From: Dyella sp. GSA-30
Lineage (GTDB): Bacteria; Pseudomonadota; Gammaproteobacteria; Xanthomonadales; Rhodanobacteraceae
Assembly: GCF_027924605.1 (NCBI RefSeq)
Contig: NZ_AP027042.1
Location: forward strand, 2,333,524 to 2,397,523
Direction of reading: 5' to 3'
DNA length: 64,000 nt
Part shown: positions 8,734 to 21,034 of the stretch, one piece after another
Numbering within the stretch: position 1 is the stretch's first letter
Layout of the letters: each line of letters begins with the position of its first letter
Notes under the pieces: generated by a model
Database searches by the model: none
The model's input: only the letters and a program-made list of their open reading frames with translations
What the model was told of the DNA's origin: nothing
Position numbers and translations under genes: made by a program

Positions 8734-9600
8734 TCAGAACAGCAGCGACGCCATCCGACGGCGATATCGCCCGACCAGCTCGGCGTCGTCCAGCGTGCTG
8801 AACGCGGCCAGCAGGCGTTTCTTGGCCTGGCCATCGTTCCAGTCGCGGGCTTTTTGCAGAATGGCGAGGAACTGATCCAGGCCCGCGGCAGCGTCGTCTT
8901 CCAGCAAGAGGCGTACGCCGAGCAGATCGCGTGCCTCCCAATCGTTGCCATCGGCCTCGACGCGCTGGCGCAACGCGCCCAGCGATGGCGCACCTTGCAG
9001 GGCCCGCGATAGCTCCAACTGATTGCGCAGACGTACCGCACGCGCATCGGTCGCGAGATTGGCCGGCAGCGCCTTGAGCTCGGCATCGGCGGCATCGGTC
9101 TGGCCGGCGCGCATCAAGGCCAGGGCCAGGTCGAGCTTCAGTTCCGTGCGATCGGGCTCATGGGCAATGTCCTGCTGCAGCCGCGCAACGATCTCTTCAG
9201 GGCTTTCTTCCGGCGTCTCGGCCACGTCGTTTGCGGCTTCGCCGTCGAGCGGCTGGACATGACGGGAGAGAAATTCACGCAGTTGACCTTCGGGCAACGC
9301 ACCGGCAAAGCCATCGGCGATCTGCCCATCCTTCACCAGCATTACCGTAGGAATGGAGCGAATGCCGAACATCGCCGCCAGCTGCTGGTGCTTGTCCACG
9401 TCCACCTTGCCCAGGCGGAAAGCGCCGTTGTATTCGGCGGTGAGCTTTTCCAGCATCGGCCCCAGCGTCTTGCAGGGGCCGCACCATTCTGCCCAGAAAT
9501 CGATCAGGACGGGGGTGTCGAGCGAGGCCTGCAGCACGTCGGTTTCGAAATTGTCCTGGCCGACATCGAAGACATGGGGATTGGCGGTGGTGCTGGTCAC
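8734..9600 (-). CDS. cnoX: Thioredoxin-TPR protein, CnoX/YbbN type
   Basis: A 288-residue protein with an N-terminal thioredoxin domain carrying an intact active site WCGPC (residues 39-43) and a C-terminal alpha-helical tetratricopeptide region (from about residue 125). The architecture matches CnoX (YbbN), a chaperedoxin that guards proteins against oxidation or aggregation and hands them to GroEL/DnaK. E. coli CnoX lacks a redox-active CxxC, whereas this one keeps CGPC, as in many other bacteria, so it may also be an oxidoreductase. It is divergent from the pqiA operon over about 106 bp. Confidence 0.88.
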   Translation of the reverse strand: MTSTTANPHVFDVGQDNFETDVLQASLDTPVLIDFWAEWCGPCKTLGPMLEKLTAEYNGAFRLGKVDVDKHQQLAAMFGIRSIPTVMLVKDGQIADGFAGALPEGQLREFLSRHVQPLDGEAANDVAETPEESPEEIVARLQQDIAHEPDRTELKLDLALALMRAGQTDAADAELKALPANLATDARAVRLRNQLELSRALQGAPSLGALRQRVEADGNDWEARDLLGVRLLLEDDAAAGLDQFLAILQKARDWNDGQAKKRLLAAFSTLDDAELVGRYRRRMASLLF

Positions 9601-9706
9601 TTAGGGAGACTCCTGTGCGATCCGGGAGAAAATCAGGGCGGGGCGCAGCATATCAAGAGCGCGCCCATTTCCCCGCCGGTCATCAAGATTTGCGAGAATC
9701 CGCGCC

Positions 9707-10345
9707 ATGAACGCGCCCCAGCAGGCCTTGAACGGCAAGGAAGCAAACAATCTGATGATTTGCGAGCACTGCGATACCGTCTATCGCAGGCGTGAACTCG
9801 CACGTGGCGAAACCGCGCGCTGCCTGCGCTGCGACGCTGTGCTCGAACGCCATCAGCGCATCGGCACCAACGGCATGCTCGCCCTGGTGCTGACCGCGAT
9901 GGTGGTGTTTATCCAGGCCAATATCTGGCCGATCGTCACCCTGGGACTCAACGGCCAGGAGATCAGCACCACCTTGTGGGGCACGATCATCATGATGTGG
10001 AACGATCATTCGCAGGTGGTCTCCATCCTTGCTGCTGCCACCCTGTTCTTTTTCCCGCTGGCCAAGATGCTGACCCTGGGGTGGGTGCTGTTTTTCGCCC
10101 GGCGTGGCGAGCGCGCTCCCGGCTTTGCCACCGCCATGACGATCCTGCACTACGTAGGCCCCTGGACCATGAACGAGGTTTTCGTGCTCGGCGCCTTGGT
10201 GGCCATCGTCAAGGCGCATGTGTATTTCGACGTGCTGCCTAACCCGGGCATCTTTGCGTACGCGGTCCTGATGCTGCTGATCACCATCTTCGCCAGTGTC
10301 GACATGCGCCGCCTGTGGGACCTGACCGAGGCGCCGCCGGCATGA
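9707..10345 (+). CDS. pqiA: Paraquat-inducible protein A, first PqiA/LetA unit
   Basis: A 212-residue inner-membrane protein: an N-terminal zinc ribbon (CEHC...CLRC, residues about 19-43) followed by four membrane segments, one PqiA unit. In E. coli PqiA/YebS (LetA) two such units are fused; here the second unit is the next gene, overlapping by ATGA. Together with PqiB and PqiC they would form a system that moves lipids between inner and outer membranes. The start at 9707 (MNAPQQ) is the first ATG of the open frame. Confidence 0.88.
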   Translation: MNAPQQALNGKEANNLMICEHCDTVYRRRELARGETARCLRCDAVLERHQRIGTNGMLALVLTAMVVFIQANIWPIVTLGLNGQEISTTLWGTIIMMWNDHSQVVSILAAATLFFFPLAKMLTLGWVLFFARRGERAPGFATAMTILHYVGPWTMNEVFVLGALVAIVKAHVYFDVLPNPGIFAYAVLMLLITIFASVDMRRLWDLTEAPPA

Positions 10346-10968
10346 GCAGCTTGCCGCGTGCACATGAATTGGGATTGATCGGCTGCCATGTCTGCGGGCT
10401 GGTCTGCCGCGACGTACCGGATTTGCATGACGCGACCTGTCCCCGCTGCGGGGCTGCGTTGCATCGGCGCAAGCTGGGCAGTTTCGCGCGTACCTGGGCA
10501 CTGCTGATCGCGGCCTTCTTTTTCTACATTCCGGCCAATGTGCTGCCGATCATGCGCACGGTCAGCCTGGGCGACGTGGACGACAACACCATTCTCAGCG
10601 GCGTGCTGGAACTGTGGGTCAAGGGCTCGCCGGACCTGGCGATCATCGTCTTCACGGCGTCCATCGTGGTGCCGATGTTGAAGTTCCTGGCGATGAGCCT
10701 GTTGCTGATCAGCGCCCACCGCCGTACCGCCTGGGCGCAGCGGCAACGTGCCAAGCTGTACCGCCTGGTGGAGTTCATCGGCTACTGGTCGATGCTGGAC
10801 GTTTTCGTGGTCGCTTTGCTGACGGCCCTGGTGCAGTTTGGAATACTGAGCCTGGTCGAGCCCTTGCCGGGCGTCGTGTTCTTCGGTCTGACCGTGGTGC
10901 TGACGATGCTGGCGTCGATGAGTTTTGACCCCCGTTTGATCTGGGATAGCAAGGAAACCCATGACTGA
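10342..10968 (+). CDS. pqiA: Paraquat-inducible protein A, second PqiA/LetA unit
   Basis: A 208-residue protein with its own zinc ribbon (CHVC...CPRC, near residues 15-40) and four hydrophobic segments, parallel to the preceding gene. The start ATG overlaps the previous TGA, which is why it was preferred to an upstream in-frame ATG. It also overlaps pqiB by 8 bp, a tightly coupled operon. It corresponds to the C-terminal half of the fused E. coli PqiA. Confidence 0.88.
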   Translation: MSSLPRAHELGLIGCHVCGLVCRDVPDLHDATCPRCGAALHRRKLGSFARTWALLIAAFFFYIPANVLPIMRTVSLGDVDDNTILSGVLELWVKGSPDLAIIVFTASIVVPMLKFLAMSLLLISAHRRTAWAQRQRAKLYRLVEFIGYWSMLDVFVVALLTALVQFGILSLVEPLPGVVFFGLTVVLTMLASMSFDPRLIWDSKETHD

Positions 10969-12667
10969 CCAACCTAAGCCGCCGCAAGGCCATAGCGACC
11001 TGCCCGAGCCGGTCGTACGACAGCGGCGACGATTCAGCGCATCGGCGATCTGGCTGGTGCCGGTGCTGGCCGCACTGGTGGGTCTTTCGCTGGTCATCAA
11101 TGCCTGGGTGCAGGCCGGTCCGACCATCTCGGTGAGTTTTCAGACCGCTTCGGGCCTGGAGGCGGGCAAGACCCCGGTGAAGTACAAGAACGTGGTGATC
11201 GGCAAGGTCACCTCGATCCGGCTGAGCAAGGACCGCAGCCATGTGATCACCCGAATCTCGCTGGAAAAGAACGCCGAGAGCTTCGCCACCAAGGACACCC
11301 GTTTCTGGGTGGTGCGCCCGCGTATCGGTCTGGGGGGCGTGTCGGGCATCGATACCCTGCTTTCCGGCGCCTTTATTGGCGCAGACGTGGGTGAATCGAA
11401 AGACGCCGAGGACGAATTCACGGGTCTGGAGACGCCGCCGGCCATTACCCATGGCGCGCCGGGCAAGAGTTTCGCCCTTCACTCGGACGACCTGGGCTCG
11501 CTGGATATCGGCTCGCCGGTTTACTTTCGCCGTATCCAGGTGGGTCGCGTGGCGTCCTATGAGCTCGATCGCGACGGTAAGGGCGTATCGGTGCAGATTT
11601 TCATCGACAGCCCGAACGACGGTTTCGTGACCAAGTCCAGCCGTTTCTGGAATGCCAGTGGCGTCGATGTGCAATTGGGCGCCAATGGCCTGAAGCTCAA
11701 TACGCAATCGCTGGCGACCGTGCTTGCCGGCGGCGTCGCGTTCCAGGACCCGGCCGGTCCCCACGACGCCACCCCGGCGGCCGAGGATGCGCAATTCCAG
11801 TTGTTCAACGATCAGGCCACGGCGATGGCGCCGCCCGATGGCGAGCCGCGTTATATCCGCATGCGCTTCGACCACTCGCTGCGCGGCCTGGCGATCGACG
11901 CGCCGGTGGAATTCCAGGGCATCAATATCGGTCGGGTGGTATCGATCAATCTCGATTACGACGAAAAGGCGCAGCGCTTCCCGCTGGTTGTCGGTGCCGT
12001 GGTCTATCCGCAGCGACTTGGCCGTGTGCATGACAAGCTGGTGGCCATCGCGCAGGCGCGTGGCGAAGACGCCGATCTGGCACAGATGATGGGCAAGCTG
12101 GTCGAGCATGGTCTGCGTGCGCAGGCGCGCTCGGGCAACCTGCTGACCGGCCAGTTGTATATCGCGCTCGATTTCATCCCGAATGCGCCGAAGGTCGACT
12201 TCGACATCAACGCCAGGCCGATGCAGATTCCCACCGCGCCGGGTAGCTTCGACAAGCTGCAGGAGCAGTTGGGCGTGATCGTCGACAAGGTGCAGAAGAT
12301 TCCCTTCGACAGTATCGGCAAGCATCTGGATCAGACGCTGGCGGATCTGGACGGTACGCTCAAGCAGGTCAATGGGAAGGTGTTGCCGGAGTTCCATAAC
12401 ACCTTGAAGGGGGCGCAGCAGACGCTAGGTACGGCCAACAACGCGTTGTCGTCGGATTCGCCGCTGCAGCAGAACCTGGGCGCCACCATGCAGGAGTTGC
12501 AGCGCGCCGCGCGTTCGCTGCGTGTGCTTACCGATTACCTGGGCGGCCATCCGGAAGCCCTGATCCGTGGCCGCAAGGCCGACCCGGCGCCGCCCAAGCC
12601 GACGCCGGTCGATACGCCCACGCCGCCGCCATCGGGCCCGTCGCAGCCCAAAGGGAGCAAGCCATGA
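10961..12667 (+). CDS. pqiB: Intermembrane transport protein PqiB (MCE/MlaD repeats)
   Basis: A 568-residue protein with one N-terminal transmembrane helix (SAIWLVPVLAALVGLSLVI, about 29-47) and three MCE/MlaD domains, each introduced by the typical 'GLxxGxPVxYxGxxIGxV' pattern (near residues 68, 180 and 305). The C-terminal part is helical and ends in a Pro/Lys-rich tail. PqiB trimers or hexamers build a periplasm-spanning tube for lipids. The length agrees with E. coli PqiB (about 546). It overlaps pqiC by ATGA. Confidence 0.93.
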   Translation: MTDQPKPPQGHSDLPEPVVRQRRRFSASAIWLVPVLAALVGLSLVINAWVQAGPTISVSFQTASGLEAGKTPVKYKNVVIGKVTSIRLSKDRSHVITRISLEKNAESFATKDTRFWVVRPRIGLGGVSGIDTLLSGAFIGADVGESKDAEDEFTGLETPPAITHGAPGKSFALHSDDLGSLDIGSPVYFRRIQVGRVASYELDRDGKGVSVQIFIDSPNDGFVTKSSRFWNASGVDVQLGANGLKLNTQSLATVLAGGVAFQDPAGPHDATPAAEDAQFQLFNDQATAMAPPDGEPRYIRMRFDHSLRGLAIDAPVEFQGINIGRVVSINLDYDEKAQRFPLVVGAVVYPQRLGRVHDKLVAIAQARGEDADLAQMMGKLVEHGLRAQARSGNLLTGQLYIALDFIPNAPKVDFDINARPMQIPTAPGSFDKLQEQLGVIVDKVQKIPFDSIGKHLDQTLADLDGTLKQVNGKVLPEFHNTLKGAQQTLGTANNALSSDSPLQQNLGATMQELQRAARSLRVLTDYLGGHPEALIRGRKADPAPPKPTPVDTPTPPPSGPSQPKGSKP

Positions 12668-13293
12668 TTCGCCTCGGATATCGCGCATTGACGCTGGGCG
12701 CGGCCGTGACCCTGGGCGCCTGTGCCTCGGCGCCGCTGCATTACTACACGTTGATCCAACCCGCGGGCGGCTACGTGCCCACCGCCACCCGGGCGGCGAT
12801 TCCCGCGCAGCCGGCGGCATTCAAGTTCGAGCTGTTGCCGGTGGCCGTGCCGCCCCAGGTGGATCAGCCACAGCTGGTCGTGCGCAGCGGCGACCAGGGC
12901 ATGCAGATGCTTGAGGGCGAGCGCTGGATCGCCCCCCTGGCCGACGAAGTGCGCGGGGCCTTGTCGGCCGATCTTGCGCGTACGCTCGACACCCAGGACG
13001 TCACCGGCTTGCCGGTCGGCAACCAGCCGATCTTGCGGATCAAGGTCGATATCCGTCGTTTCGACTCCGCGCCGGGCAACTATGCCCTGATCGACGCCGC
13101 CTGGAGCCTGCGGGCGCTGAAGGGCGAGGGCACGTTGGCATGCACCACCCAGGTCACTACCCAGGTCGGCGCCGGCTATGACGCCCTGGTCCAGGGCCAC
13201 CAGCAGTTGCTGGCGCAACTGGCCGACCAGATCGCCAGTGCCGCCCGGCCGTTTGCCGAAGGGCAGGGCGCGCAGTGCCCGGCAGCACACTAA
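12664..13293 (+). CDS. pqiC: Outer-membrane lipoprotein PqiC (YmbA)
   Basis: A 209-residue lipoprotein: signal with lipobox LGAC (Cys at about residue 20), then the ABC-transport-auxiliary fold seen in PqiC/YmbA, with the characteristic YYTL just after the lipobox. PqiC anchors PqiB at the outer membrane. It is the last gene of the operon and is followed by a strong hairpin at 13304-13341 that may end the transcript. Confidence 0.9.
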   Translation: MIRLGYRALTLGAAVTLGACASAPLHYYTLIQPAGGYVPTATRAAIPAQPAAFKFELLPVAVPPQVDQPQLVVRSGDQGMQMLEGERWIAPLADEVRGALSADLARTLDTQDVTGLPVGNQPILRIKVDIRRFDSAPGNYALIDAAWSLRALKGEGTLACTTQVTTQVGAGYDALVQGHQQLLAQLADQIASAARPFAEGQGAQCPAAH

Positions 13294-13303
13294 GCGACAT
13301 ACC

Positions 13304-13341
13304 CCTCACATCGTCCCGGCGAAGGCCGGGGCGACGTGAGG
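13304..13341. repeat. REP-like palindrome after pqiC
   Basis: Two 17-nt arms (CCTCACATCGTCCCGGC and its near-complement) around a GAAG loop. It belongs to the CCCGGCG-AAGGCCGGG family found at 1466, 2291, 39620, 39784 and 48731-48867. It lacks a T-run, but its place after the operon suggests a role in transcript termination or stability. Confidence 0.75.
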
Positions 13342-13386
13342 AGCCTGGAAGTTGTCCGAAACACACGCCGCACAGACACGCCAGAC

Positions 13387-16680
<3,294 letters not shown>

Positions 16681-16702
16681 AACCCAGGTTGTCCTGACGG
16701 CC

Positions 16703-17716
16703 ATGCCGCTCAATCCCGCTCAATGGCACAAGGCGCTGGCCGCCGATAGCTTGCAGCCCGTCTATCTTCTGGCGGGCGAGGAACTGCTGGTACTCGAAGC
16801 GGCCGATGCGTTGCGTGCGCAGGCCCGCAAGCTCGGCTACGCCGAACGCGAAGTACTCGAAGTAGGCAACCACTTCGACTGGAACGATCTGGCTCGCGCC
16901 GCTGCCGGCATGTCGTTGTTCGCGACGCGCCGTCTGCTGGACCTGCGCCTGCCTACCGGTCGCCCTGGCACCGAAGGCGCCAAGGCGATCAACGAGTTCT
17001 GCGCCAACCCGCCACCGGATGTGACCTTGCTGATCACGGCGGTGGAGTGGAGCAATAAACACGAAGGCGCCTGGACCAAAAACCTCGATGCCGCGGGCGC
17101 TTTGGTGGTATTCAATGCGCCGCGCCAGAACGAGTGGGCCTCCTGGATCAGCGCGCGGCTCTCCTCGCGCGGGCTTTCCGCCACGCCCGATGCCGCCGCG
17201 TTACTGGCCGAGCGCGTGGAAGGCAACTTGCTCGCCGCGGCGCAGGAAATCGACAAGCTGGTCGTGCTGCACACGCAGGGCGGCCGTATTGATGCGACCG
17301 AGATGGAGCATCTCGTCGCCGACAGTGCTCGTTATGACGCGTTCAAGCTCACCGACGCGGCGTTTGCGGGTGAGGGCGGGCGAGCCTTGCATATTCTTGC
17401 CGGCCTGCATGCCGAAGGCGACGAACTGATCGCGCTGATGGGGTGGCTGGTCAATCAACTGCAGCTGGCCCTGCGTCTGGCCAATGCGCGTGATTTTTCC
17501 GCGCAGGCACGCGCCGAGCGTTTGTGGCCGGCGCGCGAACAGCTGTTTCGCAAGGCGCTGCGTCGCGCGCCGCGCGAGCATTGGCTGCAATGCCTGGCGC
17601 GTGCGGCACGTATCGACCGCATGGCCAAGGGCCGCGAAGGCGGCGATCCGTGGCTGGAGGCGGAGCGGCTGATTGCCGCGATCGCCGAGCCACGTGCCGC
17701 GCTCACCATGGGATAA
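16703..17716 (+). CDS. holA: DNA polymerase III subunit delta
   Basis: A 337-residue HolA: clamp-loader delta subunit that opens the beta sliding clamp. The N-terminus (LQPVYLLAGEELLVLEAADALR) matches the family's 'PVYLLxGdExLLxxEa' opening; the C-terminal domain holds the helical collar region. Length is as expected (about 340). It is followed after 4 nt by nadD, again the conserved order. Confidence 0.93.
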   Translation: MPLNPAQWHKALAADSLQPVYLLAGEELLVLEAADALRAQARKLGYAEREVLEVGNHFDWNDLARAAAGMSLFATRRLLDLRLPTGRPGTEGAKAINEFCANPPPDVTLLITAVEWSNKHEGAWTKNLDAAGALVVFNAPRQNEWASWISARLSSRGLSATPDAAALLAERVEGNLLAAAQEIDKLVVLHTQGGRIDATEMEHLVADSARYDAFKLTDAAFAGEGGRALHILAGLHAEGDELIALMGWLVNQLQLALRLANARDFSAQARAERLWPAREQLFRKALRRAPREHWLQCLARAARIDRMAKGREGGDPWLEAERLIAAIAEPRAALTMG

Positions 17717-17720
17717 CGGT

Positions 17721-18353
17721 GTGAAGCCTCTGGCCTTGTTCGGTGGCACATTCGATCCGGTGCATCTGGGTCACCTGAGTGTTTCCTGGGAAGCGGCCGA
17801 GTTGCTCGATGCCGAAGTGCGGTTGATGCCGGCCCATGTGCCGCCGCATCGCCATGCTCCGACTGCTTCGCCAGCACAACGCGTTGCGATGCTGCGCGCC
17901 GCATTGCAGGGACAGTCGCGCCTGACGCTCGATACGCGCGAACTGGAGCGCGAGGGCCCGTCGTATACGATCGATACCTTGCGTCAGTTGCGTGCGGAGC
18001 AGGGCGATCGGCCACTGATACTGCTGCTCGGCGCCGATGCCTTCGCCGGATTGCCGAGCTGGCATGGTTGGCGTGATTTGTTCGACTACGCGCATATCGG
18101 TGTGCTCAACCGTCCGGGTATCGATGCGGCGTGGTCGGTCGAGCTGGCGTTCGAAATTGCGTCGCGTCGCGTGTCTGATCCCGAGCTGTTGCACGACACG
18201 CCTGCCGGCAAGGTTGTCGAGCTGGAGGTGACGCCGTTGGAAATCTCGGCCACTCGTATTCGCGAGCTGCTTGCCGAAGGGCGCGACCCACGCTACCTGC
18301 TGCCGGCGGGCCTGTTCGACGAACCGTCTTTGCTGGCGCCATATCGGCATTAG
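17721..18353 (+). CDS. nadD: Nicotinate-nucleotide adenylyltransferase
   Basis: A 210-residue enzyme converting nicotinate mononucleotide and ATP to deamido-NAD. The nucleotidyltransferase motif GGTFDPVHLGHL lies at the N-terminus and the second, ISATRIREL, near residue 175. The start was set at GTG 17721, 4 nt after holA, because it puts the motif at residue 8; a longer open frame upstream overlaps holA. In most relatives rsfS follows directly; here it lies almost 6 kb away. Confidence 0.94.
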   Translation: MKPLALFGGTFDPVHLGHLSVSWEAAELLDAEVRLMPAHVPPHRHAPTASPAQRVAMLRAALQGQSRLTLDTRELEREGPSYTIDTLRQLRAEQGDRPLILLLGADAFAGLPSWHGWRDLFDYAHIGVLNRPGIDAAWSVELAFEIASRRVSDPELLHDTPAGKVVELEVTPLEISATRIRELLAEGRDPRYLLPAGLFDEPSLLAPYRH

Positions 18354-18361
18354 ACCGGCGT

Positions 18362-18494
18362 GCCCCCTCACCCCAACCCTCTCCCCCGGCAAAGCCAGGG
18401 GAGAGGGGCACACTGAGGCAAGTTTGAATCTTGCGTGCTTTTAGCTCCCTCTCCCCTGGCTTTGCCGGGGGAGAGGGCTGGGGTGAGGGTGCTC
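18362..18494. repeat. Inverted pair of CTCTCCCC repeats after nadD
   Basis: Units at about 18362-18410 and 18446-18494 are reverse complements of one another (CCCTCACCCCAACCCTCTCC and its partner). They sit between the convergent stops of nadD and msrB and could end transcription from both sides. They also mark the left edge of the block that separates nadD from rsfS. Confidence 0.8.
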
Positions 18495-18501
18495 TAGACC
18501 A

Positions 18502-19119
18502 TCAACTGACCCGCCGCGGTACAAACCTCAGCGCCACCGAATTCATGCAGTAGCGCAACCCGGTCGGATCAGGGCCATCGTCGAACACATGTCCGAGATG
18601 ACTGTCGCACCCCGCACAGCGAATCTCCGTACGCTCCCAGCCAAAGCTGTTGTCGCGTTTCTCAACGACGTTTTCCTTGGCGATCGGCTGCCAGAAGCTC
18701 GGCCACCCCGTGCCCGAATCGAATTGCGTAGCGGCGTCATATAGCGCGGTATCGCAGCCCGGACAACGGTACAAGCCTGGCACCCTGGGCTTCTCATGTT
18801 CGCCGCTGAAGGCGCGCTCGGTGCCGTCGCGACGCATCACGTAGTACGCATTGTCCGACAGCCGCTGATGCCACTGCGCATCACTTAGCACAAGCTTTTG
18901 AACATGGCAGGGACCAAGATGGCGCCCATCGTCATCGGCGAAACACTGCAGCAACAGATCCTGCGTGGATACGGATTTTGCCGCCGGCATCGGGTTGGCT
19001 TTCTTGTCGTCGGCCAGCAGACGCATCGACCATATGCCACCGACGGCGAGCGCACTGCCGCCGGCCAGCGTGCTCCAGAGAAAGCGGCGGCGAGCAGGTT
19101 GGAAGGATTTTTCAGTCAT
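18502..19119 (-). CDS. msrB: Peptide-methionine (R)-S-oxide reductase with Tat signal
   Basis: A 205-residue MsrB that reduces methionine-R-sulfoxide in proteins. Two zinc CxxC pairs (CPGC, CAGC) and the catalytic Cys in RYCMNS are visible. The N-terminus carries a twin-arginine type signal (ARRRFLW followed by a hydrophobic stretch to about residue 36), so the enzyme is probably exported folded to the periplasm. It lies 27 nt downstream of dipZ on the same strand, and DipZ could supply its electrons. The pair is divergent from an ECF sigma/NrsF-type unit. Confidence 0.93.
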   Translation of the reverse strand: MTEKSFQPARRRFLWSTLAGGSALAVGGIWSMRLLADDKKANPMPAAKSVSTQDLLLQCFADDDGRHLGPCHVQKLVLSDAQWHQRLSDNAYYVMRRDGTERAFSGEHEKPRVPGLYRCPGCDTALYDAATQFDSGTGWPSFWQPIAKENVVEKRDNSFGWERTEIRCAGCDSHLGHVFDDGPDPTGLRYCMNSVALRFVPRRVS

Positions 19120-19146
19120 GGGTAACCTCAGCGTTCATGCGTTCGA

Positions 19147-20862
19147 TCAACCGAAGGTAAAGGCGTAAGCCTTGACACCGGGGTCAAGAAATTCGATCTC
19201 GAACAGTCGCTCGCCACTGCCGTTGTTCTGGCGAATCAGTTGATAAAGGCGCTGTTCGGTTACCGTGCCGTTGCCATCGGCGTCGATATCCGAGCCGTGA
19301 TCGAGTGCGGGCGCCTTGCCGTCGATGCGCACGCGGAAGCGCACGGGCTTGTTATCGCTGCCGGGACCAAGCACCAGATGAAGGTCGCGGCCGCGGAAGC
19401 GATACACAATGCGCCCCCCGGCCTTGTCCAGTTGCGCGTCTTCTTCGTTCACGGTCCAGCGGCCGTCCAGCGTCCACTGTCCGCTTTGCAGCTCGGCCGG
19501 CGCGTGATAGTTCCAGCTGTCGTCGTGCGCGATCTTGCCGGCGAAATTGGCGGTGCGTGCATAACCGACATAGGTCTCGGGCGAGCGGCTGTAGTCACCC
19601 GAGCCGGCAGCTTCGGCGCCCTTGGCATTCGGTTGCACGTAACCGCCGGGCAGATCCTTGTAACCAGCTTCGGTGAGCAACTGGCGGATCACGTCTTCGC
19701 TTTGCTGATATTCGCCTTCGCCGAAATGGTGATGGCGAATCTGTCCCTTCGCATCGATGAAGTAATGCGCCGGCCAGTATTCGTTGCTGAATGCTTTCCA
19801 GATCGCGTAATTGCTGTCCACGGCGACGGGATAGTGAATATCGAAGTTCTTCACCGCATCGCGCACGTTGTCCGCATCTTTCTCGAAGGCGAATTCGGGC
19901 GAGTGCACGCCGATCACCACCAGGCCGTGATCCTTGTACTTGTCCGCCCAGGCGCGGGTGTACGGCAGGGCGCGGATGCAGTTGATGCAGGAGTAGGTCC
20001 AGAAATCGACCACCACGACCTTGCCGCGCAGCGCCGCGGCGGTCAGCGGCGGACTGTTGAACCATTGCGTGGCCCCGTCGATGGAGGGCATCTCGCCTTC
20101 CACCGGCAATGGCTCGCCTTGCTTGCGCGCAGGTTGTGGCGCCGGTGCGGGGCGTGCCGCGTCCACCAGCTTCTGTTCGATACCGCCGGTGCTGGCCAAC
20201 GAAAGGCGCGTCAGCAAACCGGTATCCAGGCCCATGGCGATGGCAGCTACACCAGCCAGTACGAGCACGCCCAGCACACGGCGTACCCACTCGCCCGCAC
20301 CGAGCGACCGCTTCATCACCGAAAACACCTTGCCGCCGATCGCCAGCGCCAGCGCCAGCGAGGTGGCGGCGCCTGCCGCGTAGGTAAGCAGCAACAGCGT
20401 GGTTTGTACGCTGGCGCCGTTGAGGGCCGCCCCGGTCAGCAGCAGGCCGAGGATCGGACCCGCGCAAGGCGCCCATAAAAGACCCGTCGCCACACCGAGT
20501 CCAGCGGCCGAGAGCACCGAGTCCTTTTCTTCCGAGCGTTGCGAAAGCTTGTTGCCGAGCGCGACGAACGGACGCGCGATCCATTCGGCGACATGCGAAG
20601 AAATCAGGGTCAGGCCAAGCAGCCCCAGAATCACCAGCGCCACGATGCGCCCGTATTGATTGGCCCGAATCGCCCAGCCACCGCCGACCGCCGCCAGTGT
20701 TGCCACGAGCGCGAAGGTCACCGCCATACCAATCAGCATCGGCAGACCGCTGCGCATGAACGGGCGGTCGGCGCGTGCGAACACGAACGGCAGCACCGGC
20801 AGGATGCACGGGCTGAGGATGGTCAGCGCACCACCAAGATAAGCGAGGAACAGGATGAGCAT
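19147..20862 (-). CDS. dipZ: DipZ: CcdA-type membrane domain fused to thioredoxin-like and C-terminal binding domain
   Basis: A 571-residue fusion. Residues 1-235 form a CcdA/DsbD-like membrane domain with the paired Cys in LSPCILPVLPF (about residue 18) and WAPCAGP (about 147). A TlpA/thioredoxin-like domain follows (about 265-410) with the redox motif CINC. The C-terminal region (about 440-571) resembles the carbohydrate-binding-like module of mycobacterial DipZ. The protein would carry reducing power from cytoplasmic thioredoxin across the membrane. The start at 20862 (MLILFLAYLGG) places the first helix at the N-terminus; an upstream in-frame ATG would run into the promoter element. It is followed by msrB. 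Confidence 0.9.
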   Translation of the reverse strand: MLILFLAYLGGALTILSPCILPVLPFVFARADRPFMRSGLPMLIGMAVTFALVATLAAVGGGWAIRANQYGRIVALVILGLLGLTLISSHVAEWIARPFVALGNKLSQRSEEKDSVLSAAGLGVATGLLWAPCAGPILGLLLTGAALNGASVQTTLLLLTYAAGAATSLALALAIGGKVFSVMKRSLGAGEWVRRVLGVLVLAGVAAIAMGLDTGLLTRLSLASTGGIEQKLVDAARPAPAPQPARKQGEPLPVEGEMPSIDGATQWFNSPPLTAAALRGKVVVVDFWTYSCINCIRALPYTRAWADKYKDHGLVVIGVHSPEFAFEKDADNVRDAVKNFDIHYPVAVDSNYAIWKAFSNEYWPAHYFIDAKGQIRHHHFGEGEYQQSEDVIRQLLTEAGYKDLPGGYVQPNAKGAEAAGSGDYSRSPETYVGYARTANFAGKIAHDDSWNYHAPAELQSGQWTLDGRWTVNEEDAQLDKAGGRIVYRFRGRDLHLVLGPGSDNKPVRFRVRIDGKAPALDHGSDIDADGNGTVTEQRLYQLIRQNNGSGERLFEIEFLDPGVKAYAFTFG

Positions 20863-20892
20863 GGGTGAATCCTTGAGGGTTACGGTGACTAT

Positions 20893-20918
20893 TTCGCTGG
20901 TCGTGGGACGAGAGTTAC
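20893..20918 (-). promoter_or_regulatory. Candidate ECF promoter for dipZ-msrB (GTAACT-N16-CGAA)
   Basis: On the minus strand GTAACT (20918 to 20913) is followed after exactly 16 nt by CGAA (20896 to 20893), about 30 nt before the dipZ start. The same architecture occurs on the plus strand in front of the sigma gene at 21009-21034. Confidence 0.65.
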
Positions 20919-21008
20919 CGGGCCCGGTAGAAATGAGCGTCCAGGAGCGAGAAAAGAGTAAAAGCCGTCGGCTCTCATTCACGCGTCACGCTTTTTTTCG
21001 CCCCCCCT

Positions 21009-21034
21009 GTAACCCTGGCGCAACCCGTGACGAA
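21009..21034 (+). promoter_or_regulatory. Candidate ECF promoter for the sigma/NrsF operon (GTAACC-N16-CGAA)
   Basis: GTAACC at 21009-21014 and CGAA at 21031-21034 are separated by 16 nt, about 33 nt before the sigma ATG. From memory, this matches promoters reported for SigF of Caulobacter, an ECF factor controlled by an NrsF anti-sigma. A C7 run lies directly upstream of the -35 element. Confidence 0.65.

Noticed and set aside
10775-12397. A 540-codon minus-strand open frame opposite pqiB
   Set aside because: Shadow of the conserved MCE-domain gene, no domain of its own.
20863-20982. Longer N-terminus for DipZ
   Set aside because: The extension crosses the promoter-like element and has no signal or homologous pattern; MLILFLAYLGG is the natural start.
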